Of a stretch of DNA of 24,584 nt, positions 1 through 9,830 are shown piece after piece; position 1 is the stretch's first letter, and the number at the start of each line of letters is the position of its first letter. The stretch comes from an uncultured Anaerolineae bacterium (lineage in GTDB: Bacteria > Chloroflexota > Anaerolineae > Anaerolineales > Villigracilaceae). The translations under genes and the position numbers were made by a program. The notes beneath the pieces were generated by a model. It saw nothing but the letters and a program-made list of their open reading frames with translations. It had not been told where the DNA came from and made no database searches. The DNA is taken from assembly GCA_903854805.1 (NCBI GenBank), contig CAINXK010000496.1, positions 1 to 24,584 on the forward strand, given 5' to 3'.

Positions 1-1198
1 GAGAGTCTGGATCCAGTGGGGAGATAATCCCCAACAACTCCAGGCCCTATTCGACAAGTATGGCGCAGCTAACGGCGTAAAGGTTGAAGTAACTGCCCCA
101 CTGGCGGAAGACAAGATCCTACCCACGCTGACCGGCTCGGACACTCCCGACATCCTGGTTTTGAGTGGCGGCGACCGGGTCAAATCCTACTACAAAGAAC
201 TTCTGGTTGACGAGCTGGGCAGCGCCATCAAGACCGGCGGCATCGATCTCAACGATATGTATACTGCGCCGCTGGAACAATGCAAAACGGGGGATAAGAT
301 CTTGTGTCTGCCCTGGGGCACTGATATGTATGCCTTGTTCTGGAACAAGGAAATGTTTGAAGCCGCTGGTTTGGATCCCAATACTCCTCCCAAAACCATG
401 GAAGAATTGGCTGAGTTCGCGGACAAAATCACGAAAGTCGGCGCAGACGGAAAAATCGAAAAGATCGGCTTCCTTCCCAACCAGGGTTGGGGGCATAATG
501 ATCTGTATGTCAGCATGTTCGGTGGGTTCTGGTACAACCAGGACGGCACCCAGCTGACCGCCAACAGCCAGCCGATGATTGATTCTTACGTATGGCAGCA
601 GCAATTCTTCACAAAATACGGCACGGACAAGGTGCAGTCGTTTGCAGCAGGCTTTGCCGATGCTTATATGTCACCAGATTATCCATTCTATACAAGCAAG
701 ATGGCTATGTATGTGGACGGCGAATGGATGACCGGCCCCAACTTCATTAGCAAGTTCAAACCAGAACAAAGCTATGGTGTAGCGCCCTTCCCACCCCCAG
801 CTGCGCATCCAGAACGCGCCAACACAGCCGTTGTGCAGGGCACCGTGGCGGTCATCCCGGCAAATTCAAAGAACAAGGAAGACTCAGCTAAATTATTGGC
901 CTGGATGATGTCACCCGCAATCGTGGCAGAAGAGTTCTGCTTCAACGCCAATCTGCCAACCAGCAAAAAAGCTGCCGAAGATAAATGCTTCACCGAAAAC
1001 CCAAAATTCAAGATTTTTGTGGATATGATGAACAGCCCCAATGCAAAGTATGTCATCACAACCCCAATCACATCTGAACTGCTGGATGCGCTTACGCAGG
1101 TGGAAGAAAAGGTATTTACCACCGGAGCAGAACCCAAGGCACTGCTTGATCAGTTACAGGCCGATTTTGAGCCCAAGCTGAAGGATGCACTGAAGTAA
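1..1198 (+). CDS. Sugar ABC transporter substrate-binding protein (family 1), 5'-truncated
   Basis: This is the extracytoplasmic receptor of a CUT1-type sugar ABC importer. The reading frame is open from base 2 to the TAA at 1196-1198, giving about 398 visible residues. The true start, with its signal peptide or lipobox, lies before the window; the TTG at 161 is internal, because the upstream codons read as good SBP sequence (RVWIQWGDNPQQLQALFDKY). Family-1 features include the LPWGTDMYALFWNKEMFEAAG stretch (residues shown in two overlapping pieces of the hinge region: LPWGTDMYALFWNKE then MFEAAGLDP), a PKTMEELAEFADKIT helix, and a C-terminal VEEKVFTTGAEPKALLDQL helix. Two permeases follow, so the receptor and channel are clearly paired. 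Ligand specificity cannot be read from the sequence; an oligosaccharide is likely because GH1, GH4 and other sugar enzymes follow. Confidence 0.93.
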   Translation, partial: RVWIQWGDNPQQLQALFDKYGAANGVKVEVTAPLAEDKILPTLTGSDTPDILVLSGGDRVKSYYKELLVDELGSAIKTGGIDLNDMYTAPLEQCKTGDKILCLPWGTDMYALFWNKEMFEAAGLDPNTPPKTMEELAEFADKITKVGADGKIEKIGFLPNQGWGHNDLYVSMFGGFWYNQDGTQLTANSQPMIDSYVWQQQFFTKYGTDKVQSFAAGFADAYMSPDYPFYTSKMAMYVDGEWMTGPNFISKFKPEQSYGVAPFPPPAAHPERANTAVVQGTVAVIPANSKNKEDSAKLLAWMMSPAIVAEEFCFNANLPTSKKAAEDKCFTENPKFKIFVDMMNSPNAKYVITTPITSELLDALTQVEEKVFTTGAEPKALLDQLQADFEPKLKDALK

Positions 1199-1214
1199 GT
1201 AAGCGAGTCACGGC

Positions 1215-1249
1215 GGGGGGACGGTGAAACATCCGTCCCCCCATTTTTC
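1215..1249 (+). terminator. Intra-operon hairpin with T tail after the binding-protein gene
   Basis: A perfect 10-bp stem (GGGGGGACGG at 1215-1224, CCGTCCCCCC at 1233-1242) closes an 8-nt loop and is followed by ATTTTTC. This is the canonical form of a Rho-independent terminator. It starts 16 nt after the stop codon of the binding protein and 98 nt before the first permease. In sugar ABC operons such elements commonly act as partial terminators or 3' stabilisers, giving more receptor than permease; that role is inferred here. It could also be a full terminator if the permeases have their own promoter. Confidence 0.85.
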
Positions 1250-1312
1250 ATGTTATTCCCGATCTGTGTTACCTGCGAAAATTCAGGGCAGATGGGCTGG
1301 AGGCATAGATAG

Positions 1313-2269
1313 ATGGACAGGCTCCCCGACACAGAACGAAAATATCCCAATCTCAAATGGCCGCCAAAATTTCGGAAATGGGGCTTCCGTGAACGCACCA
1401 ATTTCAAAATTGGGATGTTGTTCCTGCTTCCCTGGACAATTGGCTTTCTGGCCTTCACCCTCTATCCGATGCTGGCTTCGCTGGTATATAGTTTTAGTAT
1501 TTATCATCCCAGGCAGCCGCTAGAATTCATCGGGCTCCAAAATTACGCCAACTTGCTGCATGATGACCTGTTCTGGAAATCACTCCAAAACACTCTTTAT
1601 ATGGTGGCGATTGGCGTACCGCTGACCCTCCTGGCATCTTTTGTTTGCGCGGTTCTTTTAAATCTAAAAGTACGCGGACAGTCCATTTACCGGGTAATAT
1701 TTTTTCTGCCTTCGATTGTGCCAACCGTGGCCAGCACAATTTTATGGCTGTGGATCTTAAATCCACAAACCGGGATATTGAACAGCCTGCTGGGATCCGT
1801 CGGAATTGCCGGACCAAACTGGATGAGCAATCCGGATTGGTCCAAACCTGGGCTGATCATGCTGGGAATGTGGGGCATGGGCGGTACGATCATCATATAT
1901 CTCTCCGGGCTCCAGGATGTACCCGTCAGCCTGCTGGAAGCTGCCGAACTGGATGGCGCCAATTGGTGGCAGCGTCTCTGGCACGTGACCATCCCGATGG
2001 TTTCTCCCATCACGCTCTTCAATTTGATTACCGGGATCATTGGCACCTTTCAGTATTTTGCCCAGGCCTATATTTTCCGCGGACAGCAAGCGCTCGGGTT
2101 CCCATTAAATTCGACCCTTTTTTACAGCGTTTATCTCTACCAAAATGGCTTTTTGTGGCTAAAAATGGGCTATGCATCCGCAATGGCCTGGGTGCTGTTC
2201 ATCATCATTCTGATCTGCACACTGCTGCTGCTGAAAGTCAGCGAGCGTTTTACGTATTACGCAGGATAA
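1313..2269 (+). CDS. Sugar ABC transporter permease, MalF/UgpA type
   Basis: This 318-residue inner-membrane permease would form half of the translocation channel of a CUT1 sugar importer. The start at ATG 1313 is supported by CTGGAGG at 1297-1303. Hydrophobic segments run from about residue 32 (MLFLLPWTIGFLAFTLYPML) to the C terminus (MAWVLFIIILICTLLLL), with about six membrane spans. The EAA loop that contacts the ATPase is clear: EAAELDGANWWQRLWHVTIP starting at E209. Length and layout are normal for the family. It lies 4 nt before the second permease, so the two are co-transcribed. No ATPase gene is present in the window. Confidence 0.95.
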   Translation: MDRLPDTERKYPNLKWPPKFRKWGFRERTNFKIGMLFLLPWTIGFLAFTLYPMLASLVYSFSIYHPRQPLEFIGLQNYANLLHDDLFWKSLQNTLYMVAIGVPLTLLASFVCAVLLNLKVRGQSIYRVIFFLPSIVPTVASTILWLWILNPQTGILNSLLGSVGIAGPNWMSNPDWSKPGLIMLGMWGMGGTIIIYLSGLQDVPVSLLEAAELDGANWWQRLWHVTIPMVSPITLFNLITGIIGTFQYFAQAYIFRGQQALGFPLNSTLFYSVYLYQNGFLWLKMGYASAMAWVLFIIILICTLLLLKVSERFTYYAG

Positions 2270-2273
2270 AACC

Positions 2274-3392
2274 ATGAGCACTGATTCGCTCCAATTGATC
2301 ACCAATCAAGACCAGGATCCGGGCAAACAAGCCCGTAAACGTAATACCGGTCGAATCCTGCAGTCTCTAGTCAGCCATGCCGCCCTTTGGATTGTGGGCT
2401 CATTTTTTCTGATCCCCTTCATCTGGATGTTGTTGACCGCCTTCAAATCCAACCAGGATGTCTTTCACACACCACCCCGCTGGCTGCCGTATGACAATGT
2501 GCGGGTTACGGTCAACGGAACTGAACTACCACTTTACAACGTTCAGACCGCGAATGGGGTCAAGCAGCTTGCAGCCGTAAAGATCATCGAAGGGATTGGC
2601 ACCTTTGTGGACCCGGCCAATCCGGGCCAGACAATCGATCTAAAAATGCAACAAGGTGCAAACCGGATTGCCGAACCCATTATGGAAATCAGCTTTCGCT
2701 GGCAAAATTTTTCAGATGCCATGTCACGCGGCAGCCGCCCGGGTGTGGGCGCCAGTTTCTGGGTTTATTTCAAAAACAGCCTGGTAATTGCGTTTTTCTC
2801 GATCGTGGGAACTTTGTTGTCAAATACACCTGTGGCGTATGCTTTTGCACGCTTAAAATTCCCAGGGCGTGATGTACTCTTCGTGATCATCCTGGCCACC
2901 ATGATGCTGCCGTTCCAGGTCACAATGATCCCGATGTACCTGTTGTTTAACGAAAATTTGCATTGGGGGAATACTTTTTTGCCCCTGATCGTGCCGACTT
3001 TCTTTGCCAATGCGTATGATGTCTTTCTGTTGCGGCAATTTTTCCGCACCATCCCGGAAGAGATGTGCGACGCTGCGCGGGTCGATGGAGCCTCAGAATG
3101 GCAGATATTCACATTATTGGTCATTCCGCTTTCGGTGCCGGTTCTGGCAACCGTGACCGTCTTCACCTTCCTGTGGGCCTGGAATGATTTCACCGGACCT
3201 TTGCTTTTCCTGACAAGCCCGCGCAACTTTACCATGGCACTCGGCTTGCAAGATTTCCAAGGCCAGCGCACCATGATCTGGAATCAATTGATGGCTGCCG
3301 CGACGGTTTTCACCGTGCCAATCGTGGTCGCATTTTTCTTCGCCCAGAAAACGTTTATCCAGGGCATTAAATTGACAGGCAGTAAAGAGTAA
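2274..3392 (+). CDS. Sugar ABC transporter permease, MalG/UgpE type, with extracytoplasmic insert
   Basis: This is the second channel subunit of the CUT1 importer, 372 residues, starting 4 nt after permease 1. Its EAA-type loop (DAARVDGASEWQIFTLLVIP from D266) and C-terminal membrane spans are typical. It is about 90 residues longer than usual MalG-like permeases. The extra length lies between the first membrane span (about residues 33-56) and the second (from about residue 160), giving a polar segment with beta-strand-like text (VRVTVNGTELPLYNVQTANG). By topology this insert should face outside and may contact the binding protein. Similar long permeases are known in Chloroflexota-type sugar systems, so it is probably not a fusion accident. 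Confidence 0.94.
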   Translation: MSTDSLQLITNQDQDPGKQARKRNTGRILQSLVSHAALWIVGSFFLIPFIWMLLTAFKSNQDVFHTPPRWLPYDNVRVTVNGTELPLYNVQTANGVKQLAAVKIIEGIGTFVDPANPGQTIDLKMQQGANRIAEPIMEISFRWQNFSDAMSRGSRPGVGASFWVYFKNSLVIAFFSIVGTLLSNTPVAYAFARLKFPGRDVLFVIILATMMLPFQVTMIPMYLLFNENLHWGNTFLPLIVPTFFANAYDVFLLRQFFRTIPEEMCDAARVDGASEWQIFTLLVIPLSVPVLATVTVFTFLWAWNDFTGPLLFLTSPRNFTMALGLQDFQGQRTMIWNQLMAAATVFTVPIVVAFFFAQKTFIQGIKLTGSKE

Positions 3393-3395
3393 AAC

Positions 3396-3465
3396 GCTCG
3401 GGTAGCTTTTGACTTGGTAGAAGATCACAGGGCTGGTTTTTGCCGGGCGGACTGCTGCGTGTGCC
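3396..3465 (+). repeat. Copy 1 of a diverged 70-nt intergenic repeat
   Basis: This block begins 3 nt after the permease stop. It aligns without gaps to 16609-16678: by eye 49 of 70 positions match, including GCTCGGGTA at the left end and GCTGCGTGTGC at the right. It lies in a 245-bp gap (3393-3637) with no convincing gene. Further on, the gap holds a 7-bp inverted repeat (GCCAGCC 3560-3566, GGCTGGC 3584-3590) that has no T tail. Both copies sit just downstream of a gene's stop region, so the block could be a degenerate mobile element or a structured 3' UTR. Its function is unknown. Confidence 0.6.
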
Positions 3466-3631
3466 AGGTGCTGTAAAGCCAACCCTGTCCAGCATGGCTG
3501 GCCGCTGCGTAAGCCCGCCGAGCGGATGGAACACTACCTGGATAACAATAAAAATACCCGCCAGCCAGCGGTAGACATGTTTAGGCTGGCAATGTCAGAC
3601 TAAATATAAAAAATTTGCGAAAAGGAATTGA

Positions 3632-4960
<1,329 letters not shown>

Positions 4961-5028
4961 TTTAAATCGGACCCGGAACAAATCTGCAGCACAAAAATTA
5001 GATCGCAAAATAAACAAAAGGAGAATCC

Positions 5029-6423
5029 ATGTCTCTACCCACCAAGATCGTCGTCATCGGTGCTGGCAGTGCCAGCTTTGGCGAAAACACACTTTCAGCT
5101 TTAATGCGTTCCCCAAAGTTAAAAGGCAGCAGCCTGTCTTTTGTCGATCGAAACAGCCGCAACCTCGATATCGTCTATCGACTGGCACAGAGGCTCAACC
5201 GAGAATGGAACAGCGGCATCACACTCAGCGCACACACGCACCACAAGGAGGCCCTGGATGGCGCCCAGTTTGTGGTCAGCGCCATCGAGGTCGGCCCACG
5301 CGAAGAACTCTGGAAAAGCGACTTTGAGATTCCATTAAAACACGGCGTCAGGCAGCCTTATGCCGAAAATGGCGGCCCTGGTGGTTTTGCGCATACTGCC
5401 AGGAATGTTTTGCCTGTGCTGGAGATCGCCCACGATATGGAACAGGCCTGCCCTCAAGCCTGGTTTATTAACTTTACCAACCCGATGGTACGCATTTGTG
5501 ACTTGATCAACCGGCACACAAAAATCAAGGCGGTGGGTCTCTGTCACCAAATTTTTGTCAGCTACAATTTTGTAGGCATGGTTTTGTGTAAAGAATTGGG
5601 TATCGATGTGCCGGCAGGCATCACCGGCATGCAGGCCGACATCGCCGAACATGCCGCTCGTGAAAAAGTTCTGCGCCAGGTTTTACCGCTGATCGATATT
5701 CGCGCGGCGGGTACAAACCACTTTTCATGGATCCTTTCAATCCGAAAACGGGATAGCGGCGAAGATCTCTATCCGCTTTTCCGCCAGCGCTGGGATGAAT
5801 ATGATCCCAATTTTGAGCCGCTTACCCGGCGCGTATTCGATGCCTTTGGGCTTTTCCCCGTGCCGGGCGACACGCATTTATGCGAGTACCTGCCCTGGGT
5901 CAGCGATCCACAGACCAAACCCTGGGATAAATACAACCTACGCCTGTATGATTGGGAAGCTGCGGCAAACATGCGCGATTTCGGTCTCAACCGGCTGGAA
6001 AGCATGGCTGATAACGTCATGCCCATAGACGCTCTCATGAACACGGACAGCGAAGGCGCGCTGGAGATGATCGAAAACATCGCCGGCGCAGGTACTCACT
6101 ATCACCTGGCCGCCAATCTGCCCAACCAGGGGCAAATCGCCAACCTACCGTTCAACACTATCGTGGAAACACCAGTTGTGGTCGATGGCAGTGGCATCCA
6201 GCCTGTTCACGTTGGCAGCCTGCCAGAACCAATCGCTGAACTTTGCCGCCGCGAACTGTTTGCCGCCCAGCTTGGTATCGATGCCGCCGTGGAAGGCGAC
6301 CGCCAGAAAGCCTTGCAATGCCTGCTGCTAGACCCGGTCATCACGGATATAGAAACTGCGAAATCAGTTTTGGACGATTACCTGATCGCGTACAAACAAT
6401 ATTTACCGCAATTCTGGAAATAA
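5029..6423 (+). CDS. GH4 family NAD- and metal-dependent glycosidase
   Basis: GH4 enzymes cleave glycosides by an oxidation-elimination-reduction cycle using NAD+ and Mn2+, not by the classical two-acid mechanism. This 464-residue protein shows the N-terminal dinucleotide fold (KIVVIGAGSASFG), the NFTNPM motif, and the metal ligands Cys and His in GLCHQ (C172, H173) and NH in GTNHFSW (N230-H231). The length fits the family. ATG 5029 has a good AAAGGAG at 5017-5023. Sequence style is closer to the alpha-galactosidase/alpha-glucuronidase/galacturonidase branch than to phospho-glucosidases, but that is a judgement by eye. It is 3 nt from the next gene, a second NAD(P)-binding oxidoreductase, so the two are co-expressed. 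Confidence 0.92.
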   Translation: MSLPTKIVVIGAGSASFGENTLSALMRSPKLKGSSLSFVDRNSRNLDIVYRLAQRLNREWNSGITLSAHTHHKEALDGAQFVVSAIEVGPREELWKSDFEIPLKHGVRQPYAENGGPGGFAHTARNVLPVLEIAHDMEQACPQAWFINFTNPMVRICDLINRHTKIKAVGLCHQIFVSYNFVGMVLCKELGIDVPAGITGMQADIAEHAAREKVLRQVLPLIDIRAAGTNHFSWILSIRKRDSGEDLYPLFRQRWDEYDPNFEPLTRRVFDAFGLFPVPGDTHLCEYLPWVSDPQTKPWDKYNLRLYDWEAAANMRDFGLNRLESMADNVMPIDALMNTDSEGALEMIENIAGAGTHYHLAANLPNQGQIANLPFNTIVETPVVVDGSGIQPVHVGSLPEPIAELCRRELFAAQLGIDAAVEGDRQKALQCLLLDPVITDIETAKSVLDDYLIAYKQYLPQFWK

Positions 6424-6426
6424 CTC

Positions 6427-7476
6427 ATGCAGCCTGATCTCGAAAACCTTCCGAACAGCGTACCATTAAGGATCGCGTTTGCCGGAACAGGATATATCAA
6501 CAAAGTGCACGCCAAATCTGCCAGGAATGCCGGTGCGAATTTGGTGGCAGTTGTCAACCACAGACCCGAATCGATGGCTGAATTTGCCTCGGAATTTACC
6601 ATTCCGAGGCAGTACCAGAACCTGGGTGATCTGCTCAAGGATGGCGGTGTAGACGCCCTGGTGGTTTCAACACCAAACCATCTGCATGCCGAACAGACCA
6701 ACGCTGCACTGCAGGCTGGAGTGCATGTGCTGGTGGAAAAACCAATGGCCATGAATGCGCTTGAAGCAAAGGCCATGCACGACTCGGCTCAAATGAACGG
6801 AAGAACGCTGATGGTGGCACACTGCTTCCGTTTTGATCCGCAAAGCAACTGGCTGCGCGAGCAAATCGCAGCTGGCAAGATTGGGAAAATCATCCGCACC
6901 AAAGGCTATGGAGTGCATGTCAATTGGGGGCCATCCGGCTGGTTTACACAGAAAAAATTCGCTGGCGGTGGCGCCATGGCCGATGTGGGTATCCATGCTC
7001 TGGATACCGCGCGCTTTCTGCTCGGCGATCCGCAGCCCGTCAGCGTGTATGCGAAAATCAGCACAAACTACGGTGATTATGATGTGGACGACACAGGCAT
7101 TGTGTTGGTCAACTGGGATAATGGGATCTGTTCTTATTTTGAGGCCGGTTGGCGGCAGCCACACGCAGATCAAGCCTGCGCAGGCACTCAACTCTATGGG
7201 CAAAACGGTTTTGCTTCGCTATTTCCAACACGCCTCGAAATACCCGAGCCTGGCAAAAATGATCTGAGTTTGCTGATGGAGCCATCGGTTTTTAAAGAAA
7301 ACCGCACTGACGAGGCTTCACAAAACATGTACGATGCCCAGATGCAATATTTTTTGGAATGTATTCAGTCAGGCAAAACTCCCAATCCCGGCGGTTTGGA
7401 AGGCTGGAACAACATGCGCGTTGTAGATGCAGCTTATGAATCCAGCCGGACAGGCAAAGTTGTGGAGCTCAATTAG
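6427..7476 (+). CDS. Gfo/Idh/MocA family oxidoreductase
   Basis: This 349-residue NAD(P)-dependent sugar or cyclitol dehydrogenase has a Rossmann N-terminal half (LRIAFAGTGYINKVHAKSA), the EKP motif of the family (E104-K105-P106), and the DVGIHALD signature (D186, H190, D193) in the C-terminal domain. The start at ATG 6427 lies 3 nt after the GH4 stop; the ribosome site is weak, so translational coupling is likely. Family members oxidise or reduce sugars at C1, C3 or C5, and some make 3-keto glycosides for elimination. Pairing with GH4 suggests a sugar that is oxidised during processing. The exact reaction is not known. Confidence 0.93.
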   Translation: MQPDLENLPNSVPLRIAFAGTGYINKVHAKSARNAGANLVAVVNHRPESMAEFASEFTIPRQYQNLGDLLKDGGVDALVVSTPNHLHAEQTNAALQAGVHVLVEKPMAMNALEAKAMHDSAQMNGRTLMVAHCFRFDPQSNWLREQIAAGKIGKIIRTKGYGVHVNWGPSGWFTQKKFAGGGAMADVGIHALDTARFLLGDPQPVSVYAKISTNYGDYDVDDTGIVLVNWDNGICSYFEAGWRQPHADQACAGTQLYGQNGFASLFPTRLEIPEPGKNDLSLLMEPSVFKENRTDEASQNMYDAQMQYFLECIQSGKTPNPGGLEGWNNMRVVDAAYESSRTGKVVELN

Positions 7477-7575
7477 ACGCGCGCCTTGCACCACAAACTT
7501 GCTGCAGCCACCCGCCAGGAAAATCGAACAGCCTGGCCTCTCATCACCCGGTAACTGAACGGAAAAGGAAAGAAC

Positions 7576-8466
7576 ATGACACCCAACCCACTGCTAAAGA
7601 AACTTGGTTATTCGGATACGGATCGACTGGTGATCATCCATACTGATGACATCGGCATGTGCCAGGCAGCGCTGCAAGCTTTTGAAGATTTATGGGATTT
7701 TGGCACGATCTCTTCCGGCGCTGTGATGGTGCCGTGCCCCTGGTTCCCGGCAACGGCCGAGTATTGCCGGAAGAATCCTGAAGTGGATATGGGCGTCCAC
7801 GCCACACTCAACTCTGAATGGGAAGCATACCGCTGGGGTCCGATCTCGACCCGTGACCCGCAATCTGGCTTAATGGATAAGGATGGTTACTTTCACCAGT
7901 GGCATCCGGCTGTCTATGATCAAGCTCTTCCAGAAGCTGTTGAAGTGGAAGTAAACGCACAGGTGGAACGCGCCCTGGGTGCCGGTATTGATATCACCCA
8001 CATCGACTCACACATGGGCACCATCATGCATCCCAAATTCGTTCAAGCCTATCTCCAGGCCGGAATAAGTCGCAAAATCCCCAATATGGTGCCACGCGCC
8101 AGCGCCCAAGGTTTCTCGATGATGGGCATTAACGCTGAATCTTTGGCTGATTACCAACCGATTCTAGCGCAGCTCGAAGAGCAAGGGCTGCCGATGCTCG
8201 ATGGGCTGGCCGCGCTGCCATTGGAACACAGCGATGACCACATTGGGCTGGCGAAAAAGCTTTTGACCGAACTTCCCGTGGGAGTCACCCATTTCATTTT
8301 TCACCCATCCGTGGATACCCCCGAGTTGCGAACAATCGCCCCGGATTGGCGGGCGCGCGTCGCCAACTACAATGCTTTTATTAGCAAAGAAATGAAAGAT
8401 TTCATCAAAAACTCCGGCATCCAGGTCATTGGTTACCGGAAAATAAAGGATGCGTTGAGGGCGTAA
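7576..8466 (+). CDS. ChbG/YdjC-type carbohydrate deacetylase
   Basis: YdjC/ChbG enzymes are metal-dependent deacetylases; E. coli ChbG removes an acetyl group from chitobiose and chitobiose-phosphate. This 296-residue protein has the metal-binding HTDDIG (H22, D24, D25), the GVHATLNSE stretch (H75), and HIDSHMG (H142, H146), which match the His/Asp metal site of the family. ATG 7576 follows AAAAGGAAAG at 7563-7572. It lies 99 nt after the oxidoreductase and 2 nt before the symporter gene. The 99-nt gap has only a weak inverted repeat (GCCAGG/CCTGGC) and no clear terminator. It implies that an N-acetylated sugar is among the substrates, though other family members may act on other amides. Confidence 0.9.
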   Translation: MTPNPLLKKLGYSDTDRLVIIHTDDIGMCQAALQAFEDLWDFGTISSGAVMVPCPWFPATAEYCRKNPEVDMGVHATLNSEWEAYRWGPISTRDPQSGLMDKDGYFHQWHPAVYDQALPEAVEVEVNAQVERALGAGIDITHIDSHMGTIMHPKFVQAYLQAGISRKIPNMVPRASAQGFSMMGINAESLADYQPILAQLEEQGLPMLDGLAALPLEHSDDHIGLAKKLLTELPVGVTHFIFHPSVDTPELRTIAPDWRARVANYNAFISKEMKDFIKNSGIQVIGYRKIKDALRA

Positions 8467-8468
8467 GC

Positions 8469-9830
8469 ATGGCGGAACAGATGGAAACAAGTATCAAAAC
8501 CCGTGTCTTATATTCGCTGACTGCCCTGGGAGTAACCATACCGGGCGAGGCGGTCGCTGGCGTGATCGCGTTTTACATCGTGGATGTCAAGAATCTACCC
8601 ATCCAATGGTATGCAACTTTCTGGTTTTTCTACACACTCTATAATGCATTTAATAACCCAGTGCTTGGATTTCTCTCCGACCGGACTAAATCACGTTGGG
8701 GGCGGCGCATCCCATATATTCTATTTGGCGGGCTGCCCTATGCTGCGGCCTTTGCCCTGCTTTTTACGGCTCCATTCGACGGTAAGGCCAATCCGGCTGG
8801 GCTCTTATGGTATTTCGGCACTGCCATCGTAGTTTGGGAGGGCCTATATACCGCCCTGGCAACCGGCTATTACGGATTGCTACCCGAAATGTTCGCTACT
8901 TATGAGGAGAGAACCGACGTTGCCGCCCGGATGAACATTTTTCAGATCGTCGGGTTGTTTATCGGCGCAGCCTTGCCCCCTTTGCTGGCAAAACTGCTGG
9001 GCTGGTCTGGAATGGGCATGGTGTTATCCATCATCTCGGTAATCGCGATCTATGCCGGTTATCCAGCCATGTTCGAACGCAAAGAACTAAAAACGGACAC
9101 CAGCTTCCCTTTTCTGGATGCTCTAAAATCAACCTTTTTGAATCGCAGCTATTTGACCGCCGCGGGATCGCAGACCATGCGTTTTTTCGCCACCGGCACA
9201 CTGCAGGCTGGCATGCTTTTCTACATGAAATATAGTCTGAAAGTGGACGAAAGCATGGCAACCGTCATTTTTGGAATTTCGTTTCTGATCGCGGCTTTGT
9301 CGCTCTACCCATGGCGCAATTGGGTGGCCAACAAACTTGATACGCGCCGGACCCTGATGCTTGCCAATGGAGTCATCATGCTCGGCCTGATCCCGATCGG
9401 ATTTGCGCCCAGCCTTGTTTATACATTCATCGGGGCAATCTTCATCGGAATCGGGCTGGGTGGCCTGGTGCTGCTTGGTGACGTCATTATGACCGAAGTG
9501 GTCGACGAGGATCAGGTCAAAACCGGGCACCAACGCGCCGGGATGTATTTTGGGATGAGTGGGCTGGTTATCACTCTGAGCGGGCTGTTGGTTTCGAGTA
9601 TTTTTGGGCTGATCATGCCCATCTTTGGCTACGATACACTTCTGGAAACTCAACCTGAAAGTGTGAACCTGGGCTTCCGCTTGTTTCTGACGATCCCTCC
9701 AGCCATTGGTTTTCTGCTGGCAATCTGCCTGCTCTGGCTGTACCCATTGCATGGCAAATATTTACAAAGCATACGCGAGACACTTGGCACTGCGCGAAAC
9801 AAACAAACTGACAGGAAAGACTCAATATGA
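8469..9830 (+). CDS. GPH-family (MelB-like) sugar:cation symporter
   Basis: This 453-residue membrane protein belongs to the glycoside-pentoside-hexuronide:cation symporter group of the MFS. About 12 hydrophobic segments are visible. The loop GFLSDRTKSRWGRRIPYILF is the typical N-terminal-half signature of MelB-type carriers, with the Asp and Arg of the SDRTKSRWGRR stretch. It begins 2 nt after the deacetylase stop and its last codons overlap the next gene by 4 nt (ATGA at 9827-9830). It would import a glycoside or sugar acid with Na+ or H+. It gives the cluster a second import route beside the ABC system, or serves efflux; direction is not visible. Confidence 0.9.
   Translation: MAEQMETSIKTRVLYSLTALGVTIPGEAVAGVIAFYIVDVKNLPIQWYATFWFFYTLYNAFNNPVLGFLSDRTKSRWGRRIPYILFGGLPYAAAFALLFTAPFDGKANPAGLLWYFGTAIVVWEGLYTALATGYYGLLPEMFATYEERTDVAARMNIFQIVGLFIGAALPPLLAKLLGWSGMGMVLSIISVIAIYAGYPAMFERKELKTDTSFPFLDALKSTFLNRSYLTAAGSQTMRFFATGTLQAGMLFYMKYSLKVDESMATVIFGISFLIAALSLYPWRNWVANKLDTRRTLMLANGVIMLGLIPIGFAPSLVYTFIGAIFIGIGLGGLVLLGDVIMTEVVDEDQVKTGHQRAGMYFGMSGLVITLSGLLVSSIFGLIMPIFGYDTLLETQPESVNLGFRLFLTIPPAIGFLLAICLLWLYPLHGKYLQSIRETLGTARNKQTDRKDSI

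Noticed and set aside
1645..2277. 210-codon + strand frame inside permease 1
   Set aside because: Out of frame with a clear permease whose EAA motif and membrane spans are intact.
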